From assembly GCA_963924555.1 (NCBI GenBank), contig OZ004590.1:3318501-3382500 (forward strand): a stretch of DNA of 64,000 bases, in the 5' to 3' direction. Source of the stretch: Crambe crambe (taxonomy: Eukaryota > Porifera > Demospongiae > Poecilosclerida > Crambeidae). Both the position numbers and the translations under genes were made by a program. The notes beneath the pieces were generated by a model. The model was not told where the DNA came from, made no database searches, and saw only the letters and a program-made list of their open reading frames with translations. Of the stretch, positions 9,254-22,761 are shown one piece after another (position 1 is the stretch's first letter; the number at the start of each line of letters is the position of its first letter).

Positions 9254-12200
9254 ATGGTGGAGGTAATAATTCTAGCAGTGCAGTTATTAATACCGATCCT
9301 TCCTTCAGTACAAAGCCAGCCATGTGAGTGACTACTAGCTAGCTAGCTAATCGGGCTAGAAATGTTGGAAGTCCCCCAAAACAATCTGTTTTGTTCAGTC
9401 TCAGATAGCTACAGAAGTTCCTTTCAGGAAATTAGAGCATTGATTCAGCTGGTTAATTTTGTAGGAAAAGTATAGGGTAACTTAAGGTCACCATGTAATT
9501 ATTCTGGACACTTCCAGTTACTGGCTGGACAGTTTTGATGCTGGCCTAGCTACTGCAGTTGCATGCACATTAGATGGTTCTGAAAGTCAAAGCATAAGGT
9601 TCAATCTCTCTGCAAAACTAATGGGCATAGCCATAGATATAGCAGTATCTTCAATTGGTCTGGCTTTAACCACACCCACTAATGCAGGTTTTGATCATTG
9701 AAAAAAGTACATAATGGATTTAGATGATACGTAAATGGTATCATTCAAAGTTTTGGAAATGTAGTAGTCTTTTTCCCCACTTTCAAGTGCAAACTTCTGA
9801 ACTTCTAGCTAGGTGTCAGTGTCAGTCTATGTGTGGCATTTACAAAATTATTGGTTCGGCAACTGCTGGCCTGCCAGACTTGCTACACCCCTGGCTACTC
9901 ATTCTTTGATTATGAGGGGGGGGGGATTTTTTTTCTTAAGCATCCTGAATAATGGTAACTTGTACAGTGTAGAAGAAAATTAATGTAGAAGCTAACCTAC
10001 ATAGTGCATCATTATACATGGGTGACTCTGCTGCCCTGTATCTTAAGTTAATTATGAGTCTGCATGAAAACATATGCTTTCCTATCAACTCCAGAGCATT
10101 GGATCATGAGCTTATAATTGCCTCCCAAAACAACAACAACAACAACAAGAACAACAACAAAACAAAAAAACCTGGAATAGAAAATAGAAGTGCTGGTCTG
10201 TGAGACTAAAGAATCTGAGTGTATAACTAGCATATCTTTGCCATCTCTGTGTAAAGTCAACCATGTGAGTTTTAGTTAGCTGGCCAAGTTGCCCACAAAC
10301 CACACATTTGACACGTAGGTCTAAATAATGTCTAAGGTTTGCAGTAGTTAAATAGTCTGATGAACTTATTGTAGTAAAGAAATAAATTCAAGTGGAAGGA
10401 AATCAAGTGGTATAGCATGATTCAACCTGCACAAAATTTATCATGAGGCTACTCAGGTGGATGGCCTGCAAGAAGAGGTAAACTGGTTTATCACAGTAAC
10501 AATTATTTACTACATAACCCTCAGAGATCTTAGTGCCCTCCAGAACAGCCTATGGAGTAATCTTTACTGGCACAAGTACCAGGTGAATGGAACTCGAATA
10601 AAAATTAGTTTCCTGCTGGTCATTGTCCCAGGTGTCTGATCCTCTCTCAAACATGCTCTGCTTCTTCCACATGTTCTATAATGCATGGGCGTAAGAAGCA
10701 GGGGGGCTGGGGGGGGCTTCAGCCCCCCCACTCAAAATGGATAGTACCTGCACATAGGCATTAGTATATGCAAAACAGATGCTGCATGTCAACTAAGTAT
10801 TAAGCTATTATAAGTATTAACATCACAGAATGAGATGACATTGCATATTGGTTAATTAAGTATTAGTAACACCTAACTCAGCAGTTAGCTTGGCTCTACT
10901 ATGGCACAGAGGAGAATTCATCGCTCCAATTCAGTTCTCAAATTGACTATCGATGTAAGATTGCATATGTATATTATAAATAAAAATTATTGTATTTGCA
11001 AGTGATGATGCAGCTGGTCCATCTTCAGAGACCTCAATCACAAGCACTGACGCCACTGCATAGGCGGTGGAACAGGTAAGGCCAGTCAGGCCCAGGCCTG
11101 ACCAATATTTTGGGAAAAATAAGATTAATTATCAAGTGGCTATCAATCAATAATAAAAAATTTTGGGATTAATTATTATGTGGCTATCAATCAATAACTT
11201 AAATACATATGATGCTCAAGTACAGCAAACTGTAGAACTTCGGTGTTCTGGGGAATTATGTTTCAATTTTGGGCTTGACCAATCGAATCTTGCTTCCAAC
11301 ACGACTGTTGAGCCAGTTGATGGTACACTGGTATCCAAAAATGGGTGTGGTTAAGGAAAGTGGGCGTGGTCAGCTAAACAATTTTCCCACGCGCAAACGC
11401 GCAGATCAGCACAGCCCCCCCCCACCAGAAAACATCTTCTTACGCCCCTGTAATGGTTATGCTGCGTATCCATACCAAATTTCAATTACAAGGCTGCTAT
11501 AGTATAGGACTATCACAGTACTACTATCATTATTATAACAGACTATGGTGCTATAAAGTGTAGCCTATAATTATTTCAGACTTTTCCTTACCAAAAATGT
11601 CTGCATGAATTTTGAAGCATGAAGTATAATTAATGTGAGAATGCAATTATTTTCTTTATGCAGTGACTGTTACTTGGAGAGGAAATAACATCACAGGCAT
11701 TCCAACACTGATATATCATGATGAGGTTGAAACTGTTATGTATAGAGATCCACCAAGACTCAGTAATTCTAATGGTAATGGTGGTCTACTCTGCAGCTCT
11801 ACAGTTGGTCCTATTTCTTGGTGGCCAGGAAATGGTGCAATAGATAATCCTGGTCCCTTTGACACTAATGTTGGTCCAAGGATTATCTACCAGATAATAC
11901 CAAATGGAGACCGCATGGCCCAAATTGTCCGTGATGGGACAGATACTGGTGTTATTGCAACAAGTAGTTTTCATAATGGATTATTTACTTGTCGACGGAA
12001 TGGTGAAATACCAGTTCCTGTGGGATTTTATTCAAGAGGTAACAAGACTTACATAGTGACATGACAGGGTTCTATCTAGAATTTTTAAATTGGGGTAGAA
12101 GTATGTCAAAATGCAATTGTGGTGGGATGTGACGATTGTGTGGCCATTAGGCTGCAAGCAAGGGGGTGGGTGTGGGAGGGCACGAAGCAAAAAATGGCAT

Positions 12201-15200
12201 ACTTTGGAAACCTAGAATTAGCTAATAGGTATAATGAATGTATGTGTCCCCTCCCATGTGGAGCATGGAGCTGATACTTCATGAAGATTACATAGGTGGA
12301 GAAACCCATAGGGCAGATAGGGCTATAGTCCTACCACTGTGCGGGCCATTAGATACTCGATATAGGGGGAGGAAGGTCATCTATTTCGAAGGGGCTGAGT
12401 GTAATAAAAGTGTGCCATCTAGGGGGGTCTGGGGGCATGCTCCCCCAGGAAAATATTTGGCCTCATTGGATTCATTCTCTGAGGTTCTAGTTAAAGTGAA
12501 TGGCCAAGGTGAATGCAAATAGAGCATTTTGACTGCAGCATCCAAGCCCGCTCACCAATCAAGCTCTAGCCCCACCAATCAAAAACATCTTTCTCCACCT
12601 ATGAAAAAAAAATATGATTGAGTCATCATCTATTGTTTGTTATGGTCACAAGGGCATTTTACGCTCCCTTTTTATAGTTGTCCACTATTGCCTAGTGTGT
12701 TTCTGACAAACTTGTCCATTTCAAAGAAATTGCTAATAGCTATAGCTAGCTACTACCTGAATGGAACAGCTGCCTGTCTCATGTGATTGAATTTAACAGC
12801 TGCATGTAAACAGCTGTGAATCTGTGATTATGTGTGGCATTGTTCAGCAAGAAACTAGACTGAAAAATTTGCTGGAGTGTTTGGGGTAGAAGCTTCCACC
12901 CCACCTACCCCAGTAGGTAGAACCCTGCATGAAATTAAAAGAAGTACAAAATGAAATGCTTTCTTCACTCACTCCACACTAGCGAGTTGGCTGAGAAATT
13001 TCTACTACATAAGTATGTATGTTCTAATGTTGTTTTGCGTGATGACCTTGGGTGAGCACACATGCACTCACCCCATAATGAATTTAAGTCTGAATGAAAA
13101 GAAGCTTGGAAACCTGGTGTTGCATGACCCAGAGGTTGTGAATATAGATTTGGGTGCAATGCAGCATGTAGGTACATTTCATTTATGTGGCAGATAGAGT
13201 ATGGCTTTGTAGCATTGTGGGATGAGTGCTCGTGCTCAGTTTACCCAAGGTCGTCATGAAAAGAAGCTGCAATGTTAGAACATACATATTAGTAACGCTC
13301 CTCATTCAACTCCTACTAGTGTGGGGCTTGCTGTGCTCATCCAACAATCTAAGCCTGAAGCAGAATAATTCTTGATTTTAATACGATCATAATATCAATC
13401 ACATCTTTGTGGTCATTGAGATTGTATTCATAACAATTAAGAGCACTTTTGCTATTTCTGATTTAGCTAGACCTTTTTTTATGATCTAGTGGAGTTCATT
13501 TCTGTATGCTTCATTATTCAAATGGCGTTCATGTCATACTTATCACTAAAGCGTTTTAAAGAGAGTATATATCTCACACAATGTCCTATAATGCTTGTTA
13601 GCTACATGACATTGTATATCATGAATTATGTAATAGTTAGAACATGGGTGCCAGGGTTTTATGGATTATAAACAACCCGAATTCTGAGGGTGAGGGTTGT
13701 ATAAAACCTATGACACCCATGTTATAACTATTTTATATCCATCTATAGTTGAGTATCTTTACCTTGACGCTTTAGCAGCTGCACTTTCTTGTTTTCATGG
13801 AGATTAAACATAGATAATGGGCAATACGTATGACTCATTGCCCATCATTCATGATAACAGGTATTATGACTTATAAACCACACTGCAGCCCTTTGATCTC
13901 GCCAACGCATGGGATACAAGTATAACTGAATACCACAGGCCACATAAGTGCTTCCAAAATGTATATAGTCCAAACTCTTTCTTCAGCTGCAGTTTAATCA
14001 TAGAAATATGGATCTCATCCCCACATACACACAGGGCATGAGATCACTTGTTTTACACTACTACACATTTACTCGTATTTGGTATAATCTGAAACGGTTT
14101 ATTTCTCCAGCACGTGGTGTTATTAGAATAACTGGAGTAAGTATCACATCTAATTCATTTATGGCTGCCTCCCCATCCTTCACTCTGGCTGGTGATACTG
14201 AAGACGGTCCTCCTGAAACATATACTTGGACAAGAAATGGTGCACCCATCACTGATGGTGGCTCATTCAGCATTTCCATTGGAGTAAATGGTGTGACTGA
14301 CCCAAGTGCATATGACAATAGTCGCTATCGGAGCACACTGACTGTGACTGGGACACTACCTGGAGTGTACCAGTACTCTGTCTCCAATAGAGGCACAACC
14401 AACACTCTCACCTCCAATATCAATATTGAAGGTAATTATGATCAAGATATTATTAATTTTCTTAAAATGTAGGACATAGCTATACTGTTCCTTTAGAGTA
14501 GCCTAAAGCTCTCAGTATTGTGATTCTTCTAGATTTTGCTTATATGTTCAGGTGCAGGGGCCACAGCTCCTAGTAACCTTATGGCTCGACAAAATGGAGT
14601 TGGACAAAATGGAGTTGGACCAGTTTTAGTCTCGTGGACTTTACCATCTCTTCGACCCGTTGATGGGTACCGAATAACCACAGGATCACCCCCGGATTTC
14701 CTTTCTGGTATCGATGTTGGTCGTGATGTCTCTTCACGCTCCATAAACTTAGCACTGGGTATGATGCATTCAGTTAGTATAAGGGCTCGTTCCCGGCACT
14801 ATCCTAGTATGGTGGTGGGACCAGTGACTGTCACTGTACTAGGTAAGGGAGAGATTTATAACTTTATAATTATATTCTTATTGAGAGTCTACATCATTCA
14901 GCATTTGAAAGGCCAATTATTATGCCACCATCAGTAACAGCCAACAATTCAGTCACACTCTCCTGGGCCCAACCTGAAGGTACTTTGCCATCTGAGAACT
15001 ACATTATATCCCTACAGCGTGGAACTAACCAGCCATTTTGTTCTGATGAAACAGACAGCAGGCAAATGACCACCAACGATCAGTCAATCATTTTTCCTAA
15101 CCTATATGGAAGCAGTTCCTATACTGCCACTGTCATTGCCAGAGCATTTGGTGTTTCCATGATGACATCACGACAGTTCATAACACCTGCATCTCGTAAG

Positions 15201-17660
15201 TTTACATGATAATTATGATAAAGTGATTGACTAGAAATTTAAGCAGGATCTACGTATCCACACTTGGAATATATACTTCACTGATTTGTTTTATTCTCTG
15301 GCCTGAAGGCTTGTACAAGTACAGGGCTACTAATTATTAATCCTTAATGCTCCCCCAACCCTGTAATGATTGGATGACTACTGGGTACACTGAGCATGTG
15401 TGTTCGTCCCGCTTTATATTTCATACTTTGCCATATGCACAGTCAACACAATTGTTGTTTGCTGTTTTGACTAATATGTAACATGTCATCCATTTTATGT
15501 AGGCCCAGTTGGAGTTCCACAACGCATAAGACCCTCTACGACCTCCAGGACTATCACTGTGAACTGGGATGAGATCACATGCAGAGAGCGTAATGGAGCG
15601 ATCACCAATTACCTCGTGGAACTTAAGAAGGAAGGTGTTGGGGAACCAATCCCTGGTATGCTGATGATCAATGAAAGGAGATTCTTTGCCGATGGAAATC
15701 AGATCATTTCTTTCAAAAACTACACTTTTCGTGTGGCTGGAAGAAACATGCAAGGCCAAGGACCCTACTCTGAAATAATGACTGTTCAGACATTGGAAGA
15801 CAGTATGTTTTAGAGGTTTATTGATATGCTACTACTCATTCTGACTTTTATTCTGTAGTCCCAGGTCCTGTGTCTCCCCTCAGGAGCAAAGTAAGGTTCA
15901 CTTCCATAGATATCACATGGGATCGCCCTCAGGACCCTAATGGAATCATTTTACGTTATGAGATCACCTACACAGTTAACGATAATATTTCTCCTGTCAC
16001 TGACAGCACTACAAATCCAAATGATACTATAACGTTTAAAATCCCAGCACTGACTCTAGGGACTAGAGTGTCTGTCTCAGTCAGTGCCTACACTAGTGTA
16101 GGTCAAGGACCACCTGCTAACCTAACTAACCTGGTTACACTTACTGAACCACGTGAGTTCATCTGCTGAATTGTATAACTGAATCCATGGATTACATTCA
16201 CTTTACATTCTTGTAGCTGTGGTGATGAATATTTTAGTAGCAAGTGTAAATGCTACTTCTGTAATAGTATCGTGGGACAGAATTGATATCGTAGAGATCA
16301 CCAGCTATACAGTTTACTACAGTGCTATTGGGAGCATGAATGGTGAATTGAATGTCACTGTTCCCAGCTCTCAGAACTCTGTAGTGATTGGAAATCTGCA
16401 GAGTGGAATGGAGTATAGATTTGTGGTGGATGCTGTAGCCACGCTGAGTAGAGTCGGAAATATTAGAGGACAGAGGTCTGCAGTCACTAGAACATCTCAT
16501 CCTAATGCAAGTATGTATACCTAGTTATAAGTATAAGGCTAGCTACCTATAATTCGGACAAGTTTAAAACGGCAATGGAAAAGTGAAATTGTATAACGTC
16601 AATCATGCAGAAATAGCTAGGTCGTCTATAGAAACAGCTAATTATAGCTACTGTTCTTGGTATCCTTATTTATTGTCATCTGATCGCCATGAATACGAAT
16701 TCACCTTTTATCATGCATGAATGAGTTGTGTTCATTTCCATTTCCACTTACAGTTGCCCTGCATTTCTGATATTTTTTTCACAAACAGGCCAAAATTATG
16801 GAAGAGATTTGTCCATAGCTGTGGTTGTTTCAATCCTTTTGACAATCATCACAAATACTGCCATTATGCTTGTGGTGTTTTATGTGTGTTTAAGGAAAAA
16901 GTGAGTACAGTCATAAGCTAAGTGATAGTAATTGCTAAAGTTATGCCCCCCCCCCCCCCCTCCCCCCCAAAAAGCTTATATTTTAAGTCAAAAATCAACT
17001 AGCTAGCCTATGCATGGAATATGTTCTACCCCCAAGCAAGTTATGGTGATGCATCTAACTACATTAGCTAAAGTTACAGCATAATTATGTATTGGTCATT
17101 TCAGGAAGAATAGAAATGGAACTGGAAAGCAAGATACATATGTGGCTGCAACCAATAAGTAGGTAACACTAGGGCCTGTAACTATAGCTACAACCTATAG
17201 TAGTTATATAGTTAACACTATGGGATGGGAGCCTATACAACCTGTAAGATGGTATAACACTATGGGAGGCTATATAGGTTTCATAAAAATAGGTCACTAG
17301 CTAGTCATTTTGCCAAGGCAATTACTTAAGACCTATTTCTCTGACAACCATCCTGAAATCACAGTAGATAAGCTACCATTAGCTATAGCTAATTATGGTG
17401 TAGGGATTTTGTGGTTAAAAAAAAGAAAGAGAATTTATTATGGTTCATACTTTGATTTGAATTTTGCACTATTATTGAATTTAGCATAGCTAGCTAATAA
17501 TGCCTGCAATGATTATTTGTATAATAAATATTCTAGCTCCTTTAGAATGAGTGGTCAAGAAGAAATGGATATGAAAGCATGTGTGGCTTATGCACAATTC
17601 CCATCAGCACAGATTCCAGCATCTCATGAAGGAGCTGAAGCATTATACGACAATATCTAA
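9254..17660 (+). CDS. Ig/FN3 type I membrane receptor, copy 1 (11 exons, ~842 aa)
   Basis: Exons read from GT-AG sites: 9254-9323, 11664-12038, 14111-14431, 14552-14842, 14902-15195, 15503-15802, 15859-16152, 16217-16510, 16789-16900, 17105-17158, 17537-17660. The joined frame stays open to TAA (2529 nt). Exon 1 is a signal peptide (MVEVIILAVQLLIPILPSVQ). Exon 2 is an Ig-like domain with Cys (LLCSS), Trp (ISWW) and Cys (FTCRR); exon 3 is Ig-like without the Cys pair; exons 4-8 are FN3 modules (VTLSWAQP, ITVNWDEI, IDITWDRP, VIVSWDRI). Exon 9 holds the TM helix (LSIAVVVSILLTIITNTAI) then LRKK. The short tail carries TYVAAT, VAYAQF and the C-terminal LYDNI. Domain exons are all bounded by phase-1 introns. 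No kinase domain is present. It is probably a cell-surface adhesion or recognition receptor; the ligand is unknown. Receptor copy 2 starts 18 kb downstream. Confidence 0.85.
10127..10172. repeat. (AAC)n-type microsatellite in intron 1
   Basis: Imperfect run of AAC with AAG and AAA interruptions inside intron 1 of receptor copy 1. The rest of this 2.3-kb intron is unique-looking AT-rich DNA plus the element at 10687-11448. Confidence 0.8.
10687..11448. mobile_element. Non-autonomous element with GGGGCGTAAGAAG-type inverted ends (intron 1)
   Basis: The left end reads GGGCGTAAGAAG followed by a G-rich block (10687-10725); the right end is its inverse, a C-rich block then CTTCTTACGCCC (11415-11448). 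The interior has two related stretches around GCCTGACCAA and GCTTGACCAA and no protein I recognise. I see no certain target duplication. Receptor copy 2 has no equivalent in its intron 1. Confidence 0.6.
13643..13726. repeat. Degenerate palindromic MITE in intron 2 of receptor copy 1
   Basis: The arms ACATGGGTGCCAGGGTTTTA and TAAAACCTATGACACCCATG are inverse with mismatches. An equivalent, with longer arms, lies at the same place in receptor copy 2 (31168-31260), so it was present before the genes duplicated. Confidence 0.65.
16943..16974. repeat. C-rich homopolymer tract in intron 9
   Basis: Run of C broken by one T, inside the intron between the TM exon and the first tail exon of receptor copy 1. 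Confidence 0.85.
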
Positions 17661-18003
17661 ATTGATGATTATAACTTGTACATGTAGCCATAGCTAAGTT
17701 ATTAACAAACTGCCAGAATGTTGTAGCTATATAGCTGCACATATAATGTGTGTGCAAATTACTTCACAATTGATCCTTCTCTTCCCAATATAGTTACTAT
17801 TGTATATTTGTGGATAACAAAATCCCATCCAACTGATCCATGTATTCATTTGAGTTGCAGCTACATGGCTAGCTATTCTGAACAGAAAAATTACCTAATT
17901 GCATGTGTACTCCTGTAATCACAAATAGATGATAATAGACATATGTATAGCTGTGTAGCTATAGCCTCAAAGTCGTGAACATATTTTAATGGCCAGTGTT
18001 ACC
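17661..18003. other. Intergenic, nothing recognised
   Basis: 3' flank of receptor copy 1; AT-rich with several TAGCTA strings. No gene, repeat or RNA seen. Confidence 0.5.
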
Positions 18004-18171
18004 TGGCCAATCTCATCCATGACGACCACTGCAGCACCAAACCTCTTGACCAGACGAACCTGACTCCTCTTCCCCATCCTTCAGATGATGATGCATGGGC
18101 ACGCTTCAGACCCGAGCTAGAACAGGTCACAATGGCACCTGTGAAAGGCAATAGGCAAATCACATGACCTC
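18004..18171 (-). pseudogene. Methionine synthase pterin-domain exon relic
   Basis: Reading the minus strand from about 18171, one frame gives LKDGEEE and, after a frame change, VRLVKRFGAAVVVMDEIGQ followed directly by a GT donor. Methionine synthases have a very similar stretch in the methyltetrahydrofolate-binding domain (SLKEGE, then IKKYGAAMVVMAFDEEGQ). Two residues are missing between the VVVM and DE parts and the frame shifts upstream, so the exon is broken. It lies on the same strand as, and downstream of, the intact 5' methionine synthase exons at 25.3-26.8 kb, as if it were debris of the same gene or a second copy. Confidence 0.75.
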
Positions 18172-20590
18172 ACAGAAGTGCCAGAGACCACACCCCTCTA
18201 TATTCTCAACAATTCAAAACAAGATAACTGTGTTCTAAGTAGGGATATTAGTGAGGTCGATACATGCATGTGAGATTACTGATCTTGAATGTAAGGAATA
18301 TTATGTACTGATGTGGGATCATGCATGTCACTGGACAGAACAACTATCACAATAATTATTATCACATGCATACACCTTGTGTAAAAGTAGTAGTATATCT
18401 TTCTGTGTGTGTACTCGTACTGATCGGCTGTTTATGTTGTTAGTATATCGATGAGGCCTAATTATAACAACAAAATAACAACAAATAATGATGTTTGTTT
18501 GTGTGCTGCTATCTGAAAAGAATATTGGATTTACAATTGATGAAATTCGAGGTAGCTATGTGCAAACATTATGGTATGGTATTGATGGCCAACATCATAA
18601 GTTTGACAGAGAAGCAAGCATGGAAAGGTTACCCCTATAACCTATAGCCACCTGGTTTGTTTTCAAGGTTTAACAGGGAGATAAAGGCAATACAGAGAGA
18701 TCAAAGCGAAAGAAGCCCCCTCAGTTGAACCAAAATAATTTACTAAAAACAAACTTATTTTCATCTTTGATTATGCACAGCATGAATTTAGAATGCTTAA
18801 TGCTTGCACGAGTATGCAAATCAGTTGAGAGAAAACTTGGTTCACAGTGAAGAAGGACATCATAACCGACAGCCTCTTCATTTACTGAAAGTAGACAGTG
18901 CATCCTGTGACATTCCTGCAAAACACTTACATATGCTAGGTTATTGTACTGTTTGGAAAAATGGAATACTGTGATCCCATCTTAATACATACCAGCTTTG
19001 TGTGTCTGACAAATACAAGAGTTATCGGTTCTTGAAGGATTTAAAACTATTCATCTCTTTGTGTATCGCATGCAAGCAGCCGACTTGGTAACATATACTA
19101 TGGTTGGAAGATACCAGATGATGAGTAGGATAGGTGTTAGTGAAAACGTGGTTCGGTAATCGCTCAGTGAGATCCCAGTATATGCATCACAAGTTATGCG
19201 GAAGGTATTACCAGCATGTCAAGAAACTCACTCCAATTTATTATGAAGCATGTACCGATACCTCACTGCTGATTGTACTTCAATATTGACAACATACATG
19301 CTTGATGATCCAGATGTGGACCTTTTTGTGGAACTAGCTAAGTCAAGGTGCTTTGAAGCTTTCTGGAAGGCAGGATACTCTGTTGGAGAGGCTGTTGATG
19401 AGTGGAGACATGGACCAGATGTGGCACATATGCCTTTTGAAGGAGAACCAGATTGTCCTACTATATAGCCATGATTTCATGAAGTTCAACCTACAACCGC
19501 ATTGCCATATGTAGGCCATGGCAAGGGGGAGGGTGCGAGAGGGGGATGCGCGAAAGAAATTTTATTTCTTTTTGGAGGACTCTAAGTCTCCTACCATTTT
19601 CATAAGTTAATGTCAATTTTGTTGTATTGAGTTGAAGAATTGTACTTAAGTACCCTCTGAGAGTGATGTGGTGAAAGTCAAGAAGAGTATCAGTTTGATA
19701 TAATTATTAGCTGCTCATTTTTCTCTGTTACAATATTAAAAATCTCCAACTTTAAAGGGGCAAGATTAACTCAAAACCTGCCACCACCCCAAAAATAACA
19801 AAAACAACAATAAAAAACAAACAAACAAAAAAACAAACTGAAATCATGGTGCTATTCGCAAGGAAGCAGATTGAACCCTCTGCTTGAGAATGCTGTAGCA
19901 GATTCACTTCAATCCGTCATCTCACTAGTTGAGAAGAGGTTGGAAAAGGTTTCAAATACGGGAATCAGCTCCCACTGATGACATTGAGTGCCTATGCAAC
20001 ATGATTGGTGATGAACTATCCATGTCTAACACCACTCAAAATGACCTTTTGAAGTTGTTGAATTGCATTATCATCTAAAGAAGTATTTGTTTCAGATCAA
20101 GAAACGTAGCGATACTACATGCCAACCACCTTCACGACTACCTAGGGAAGTATTCTCCAACTTAAAGTGGCTACCGGATCCCACTCTTACATCAGATAAA
20201 GCAAATTGTATGGACACGAAAGAGACCTATCAAACGATCTTAAACCTCTGTGTGTTTATTGAATACTGATGGACAGATATTCAACCATTGTTTTAAGAAT
20301 AACATTCAGCAGCAATATAAACTGGTATTATGTGATATAAGTACTAAACAAATAAACGAAAAATACTCTAATAGTTTATATTGTACATAGTTATGACACA
20401 TTTTCCCCATAAGTTGAAAGCTTGCTCGAAACAAAAAGTTATAAATAGAATATAATACCCACGAAATGGTCCAATTGTGTCATGCCCAGTCTAAAGATCA
20501 AAGAAGCCACTTGATCAGATATATCCCTCACACTTGGGATGTATGAACGTGAAGGCTTCAGTGTTAAGAGACGCTACTTCCATATAAGTA
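18172..20590. other. Intergenic; scattered decayed coding-like fragments
   Basis: No intact gene. A 72-codon frame at 19250-19468 (DVDLFVELAKSRCFEAFWKAG) and a 68-codon frame at 20063-20269 (PPSRLPREVFSNLKWLPDP) look protein-like but I do not recognise them and found no splice-linked partners. A stretch at 19860-19975 reads NPLLENAVADSLQSVISLVE in one frame. These may be transposon or lost-gene remnants. At 20470-20530 there is one end of the transposon family found whole at 34.69-35.14 kb (TGTCATGCCCAG, AAGATCAAAGAAG). Confidence 0.4.
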
Positions 20591-20591
20591 C

Positions 20592-20890
20592 AAGTAAAGG
20601 AAAAAATATTTATTCTAAATAAAAAAGAGAAGTAGGGATGGCTATGTGCGGTTCAAAAAAGTTCAGCAACAAGAGAGTGAACTTCAGTCAAGTAACCCCT
20701 TACCCATCACCAACTACGAGCCAACTATTCCTACTTCACTCCCATGACGAGATAGTTACCTCATAGTTGGTGATGGGTAAGGGGTTACTTGACTGAAGTT
20801 CACTCTCTTGTTGCTGAATTTTTTTGAACCGCACACAGCCATCCCTACTTCTCTTTTTTTAGAATAAATATTTTTTTCCTTTACTTGTTC
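20592..20890. mobile_element. Foldback MITE, ~300 bp
   Basis: Almost the entire length folds back on itself: the left arm starts AAGTAAAGGAAAAAATATTT, the right arm ends TTTTTTTCCTTTACTTGT. AGTAGGGATGGC and GCCATCCCTACT sit at matching places in the arms, and ACCCCTTACCCATCACCAAC is inverted near the centre. Terminal motif as in the elements at 5.9, 22.5 and 57.6 kb. Confidence 0.9.
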
Positions 20891-22012
20891 ATCATCTTTT
20901 TTGATGTAATGCTCTATTATTTTATTATAGGCAACTGGATACTATCAAAAGTTAAAGTTCATGTATTGTAGCTATGTAGTTCATTGCAGATTTCATCATA
21001 ATATTGTATGAGCCGAAATGAATCTGATCTGGAAGATCTATACAGTTTATAATAAGATTGCCATAATTTTTAAGGCCTTTACTGATATATACTGTTGCAT
21101 CAAGGGTTGATTAATAACCAGACTAGTGCCTAGGGTTCACGCTCTGAGCATCGAGAGACCAACACATCAAGAGAGAAAGCTAATGACAGATTCACTAGTC
21201 AGATGCGAGGTCAAGGTCCAAGAATCATGTGTACGGGGCGGGGCATAAAAATGTCTGCTTCGTTGTAGGTTTAAAGCTAACAAGTTAGATAATGACGTGC
21301 TATTTTTGAACATGTCGATTTAAAGGTAAAGGATTATAGCACAGTCATTTCTGAATAGATTGGTATAGGCATTTGAATGAACCATTTCTGAAATAAGTTG
21401 TTTAATGATGACGATGAACGACCAGATGAAAACGGCAATTTTGGAAGCCGCTGTAAAATGATACTGCTTTGTTCTCTGCTCTTCATACTTGAGTCCTAGC
21501 ATGTTGAAGGTGTTCTGTCTTCAAGTTAGGAGTTGCTGACTGCAGGAGGTAAGTATTCTGAAGTTATGAAAGAAAACATTAAGTACTACTCCAATGGAGC
21601 ATCCGTGCCATCCCTACTTAGAGAGTACTATCATATTCTCTGATAAGGTCACATCTCTATGGCTCTCAGAGCACAGTTCAAACCAACACTTGCAAAGAAA
21701 CATCATTATGCAAGCATTGTGGGGTGAGTGTGCATACCCATGTTAGCTACATGTAATTAGATTTTGCATAAAAATAATTTTCATTGTTGAACATGACCAC
21801 AAAAATAATTTTATGGCATAGTAGAAATCCAAGAACTAGTACTTGCAACATTGTTCTGGAGTGCCCAATGCTAACAAGGAAAGCTTTAATAGTCTGTCCT
21901 GAAAGTGTACGACCACTTTTGTCACCATCATTCCCAACATCTACACTATAAAATCAGAAGTGTTATAGCTATGTACACTATAGGTGTGCAGTGTATACTG
22001 AATACACTATAA
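20891..22012. other. Intergenic, nothing recognised
   Basis: AT-rich DNA without a credible open frame. Its last ~60 bases (about 21955-22012) are minisatellite units of the array at 22762-23134, on the other side of the inserted element. Confidence 0.5.
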
Positions 22013-22761
22013 TCAGAGAGTGCGGTAGCACTCTCTATGTAGGGTTAGTATGGAATGGGCATGGCTTCTCTCATTAGAACAATACAAACTGGACTCTCTG
22101 TATCTCTTCTATTCTTGCTACAGGCTCAACTAAACTTCTTACATCTGGAAAATAATGCAGAAGATGACAATTATGTCGTCCAGAACAGCATCAACAATCG
22201 GCACCAGCCGCCGTCTAAATCTAAAATTTTTGATTCATTCATCATCATCTTTTTTGACAGCTGTAACTCCATGATCCTTTCATATACGACAATCAACATA
22301 TCAACTTGTGCAGTTATAATCACACAATGTGCTTTTACCATCGTTATTCACAGTTTTCCTCCAAAATAATCCGACTTTTCATTATAAACGATACTGTCAG
22401 CCATTTTGAATTAATGATGTCACTTGTCACACGTGAGCGTCTGTCATGATCACATGCATGTACGTGCGTGCCAATCAGTACCTCTCTAAAAAAAAAATGA
22501 GGTCATATAAAAAAGTAAACAAACAAGTGAAGGGAAAAAAATTTATGCTGAATAAAAAGGCCATGTAGTGTTAGTCTGTACTTTTACCTATAGCAGTTTC
22601 TGTGAACAAACATCAAAATTATGCTGCCTTCAATAATCCCTACATCAGAACTTTTACACTGGCATGAGCAATTAAAGCAGCTTGGTGGGAGGCAGTGATA
22701 TTGAAGGCAGCATAATTGTGATGTTTGTTCACAGAAACTGCTACAGGTAAAAAATTATATA
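22013..22761. mobile_element. ~750-bp foldback-ended element inserted in a minisatellite, copy A
   Basis: It starts with a small hairpin (AGAGTGCGGTAGCACTCT) followed by ATGTAGGGTTAG, runs through a ~480-bp unique part, and ends in a foldback segment beginning ACAAGTGAAGGGAAAAAAAT. A second copy, similar along its length, lies at 57042-57842. The element separates ACTATAGGTGTGCAGTGTAT-type units on the left from the main array on the right. No convincing protein is encoded; the open frame at 22055-22369 is not conserved in copy B. Confidence 0.8.

Noticed and set aside
22055-22369. 104-codon frame in element copy A as a transposon protein
   Set aside because: The frame is not kept in copy B at 57.1-57.4 kb.
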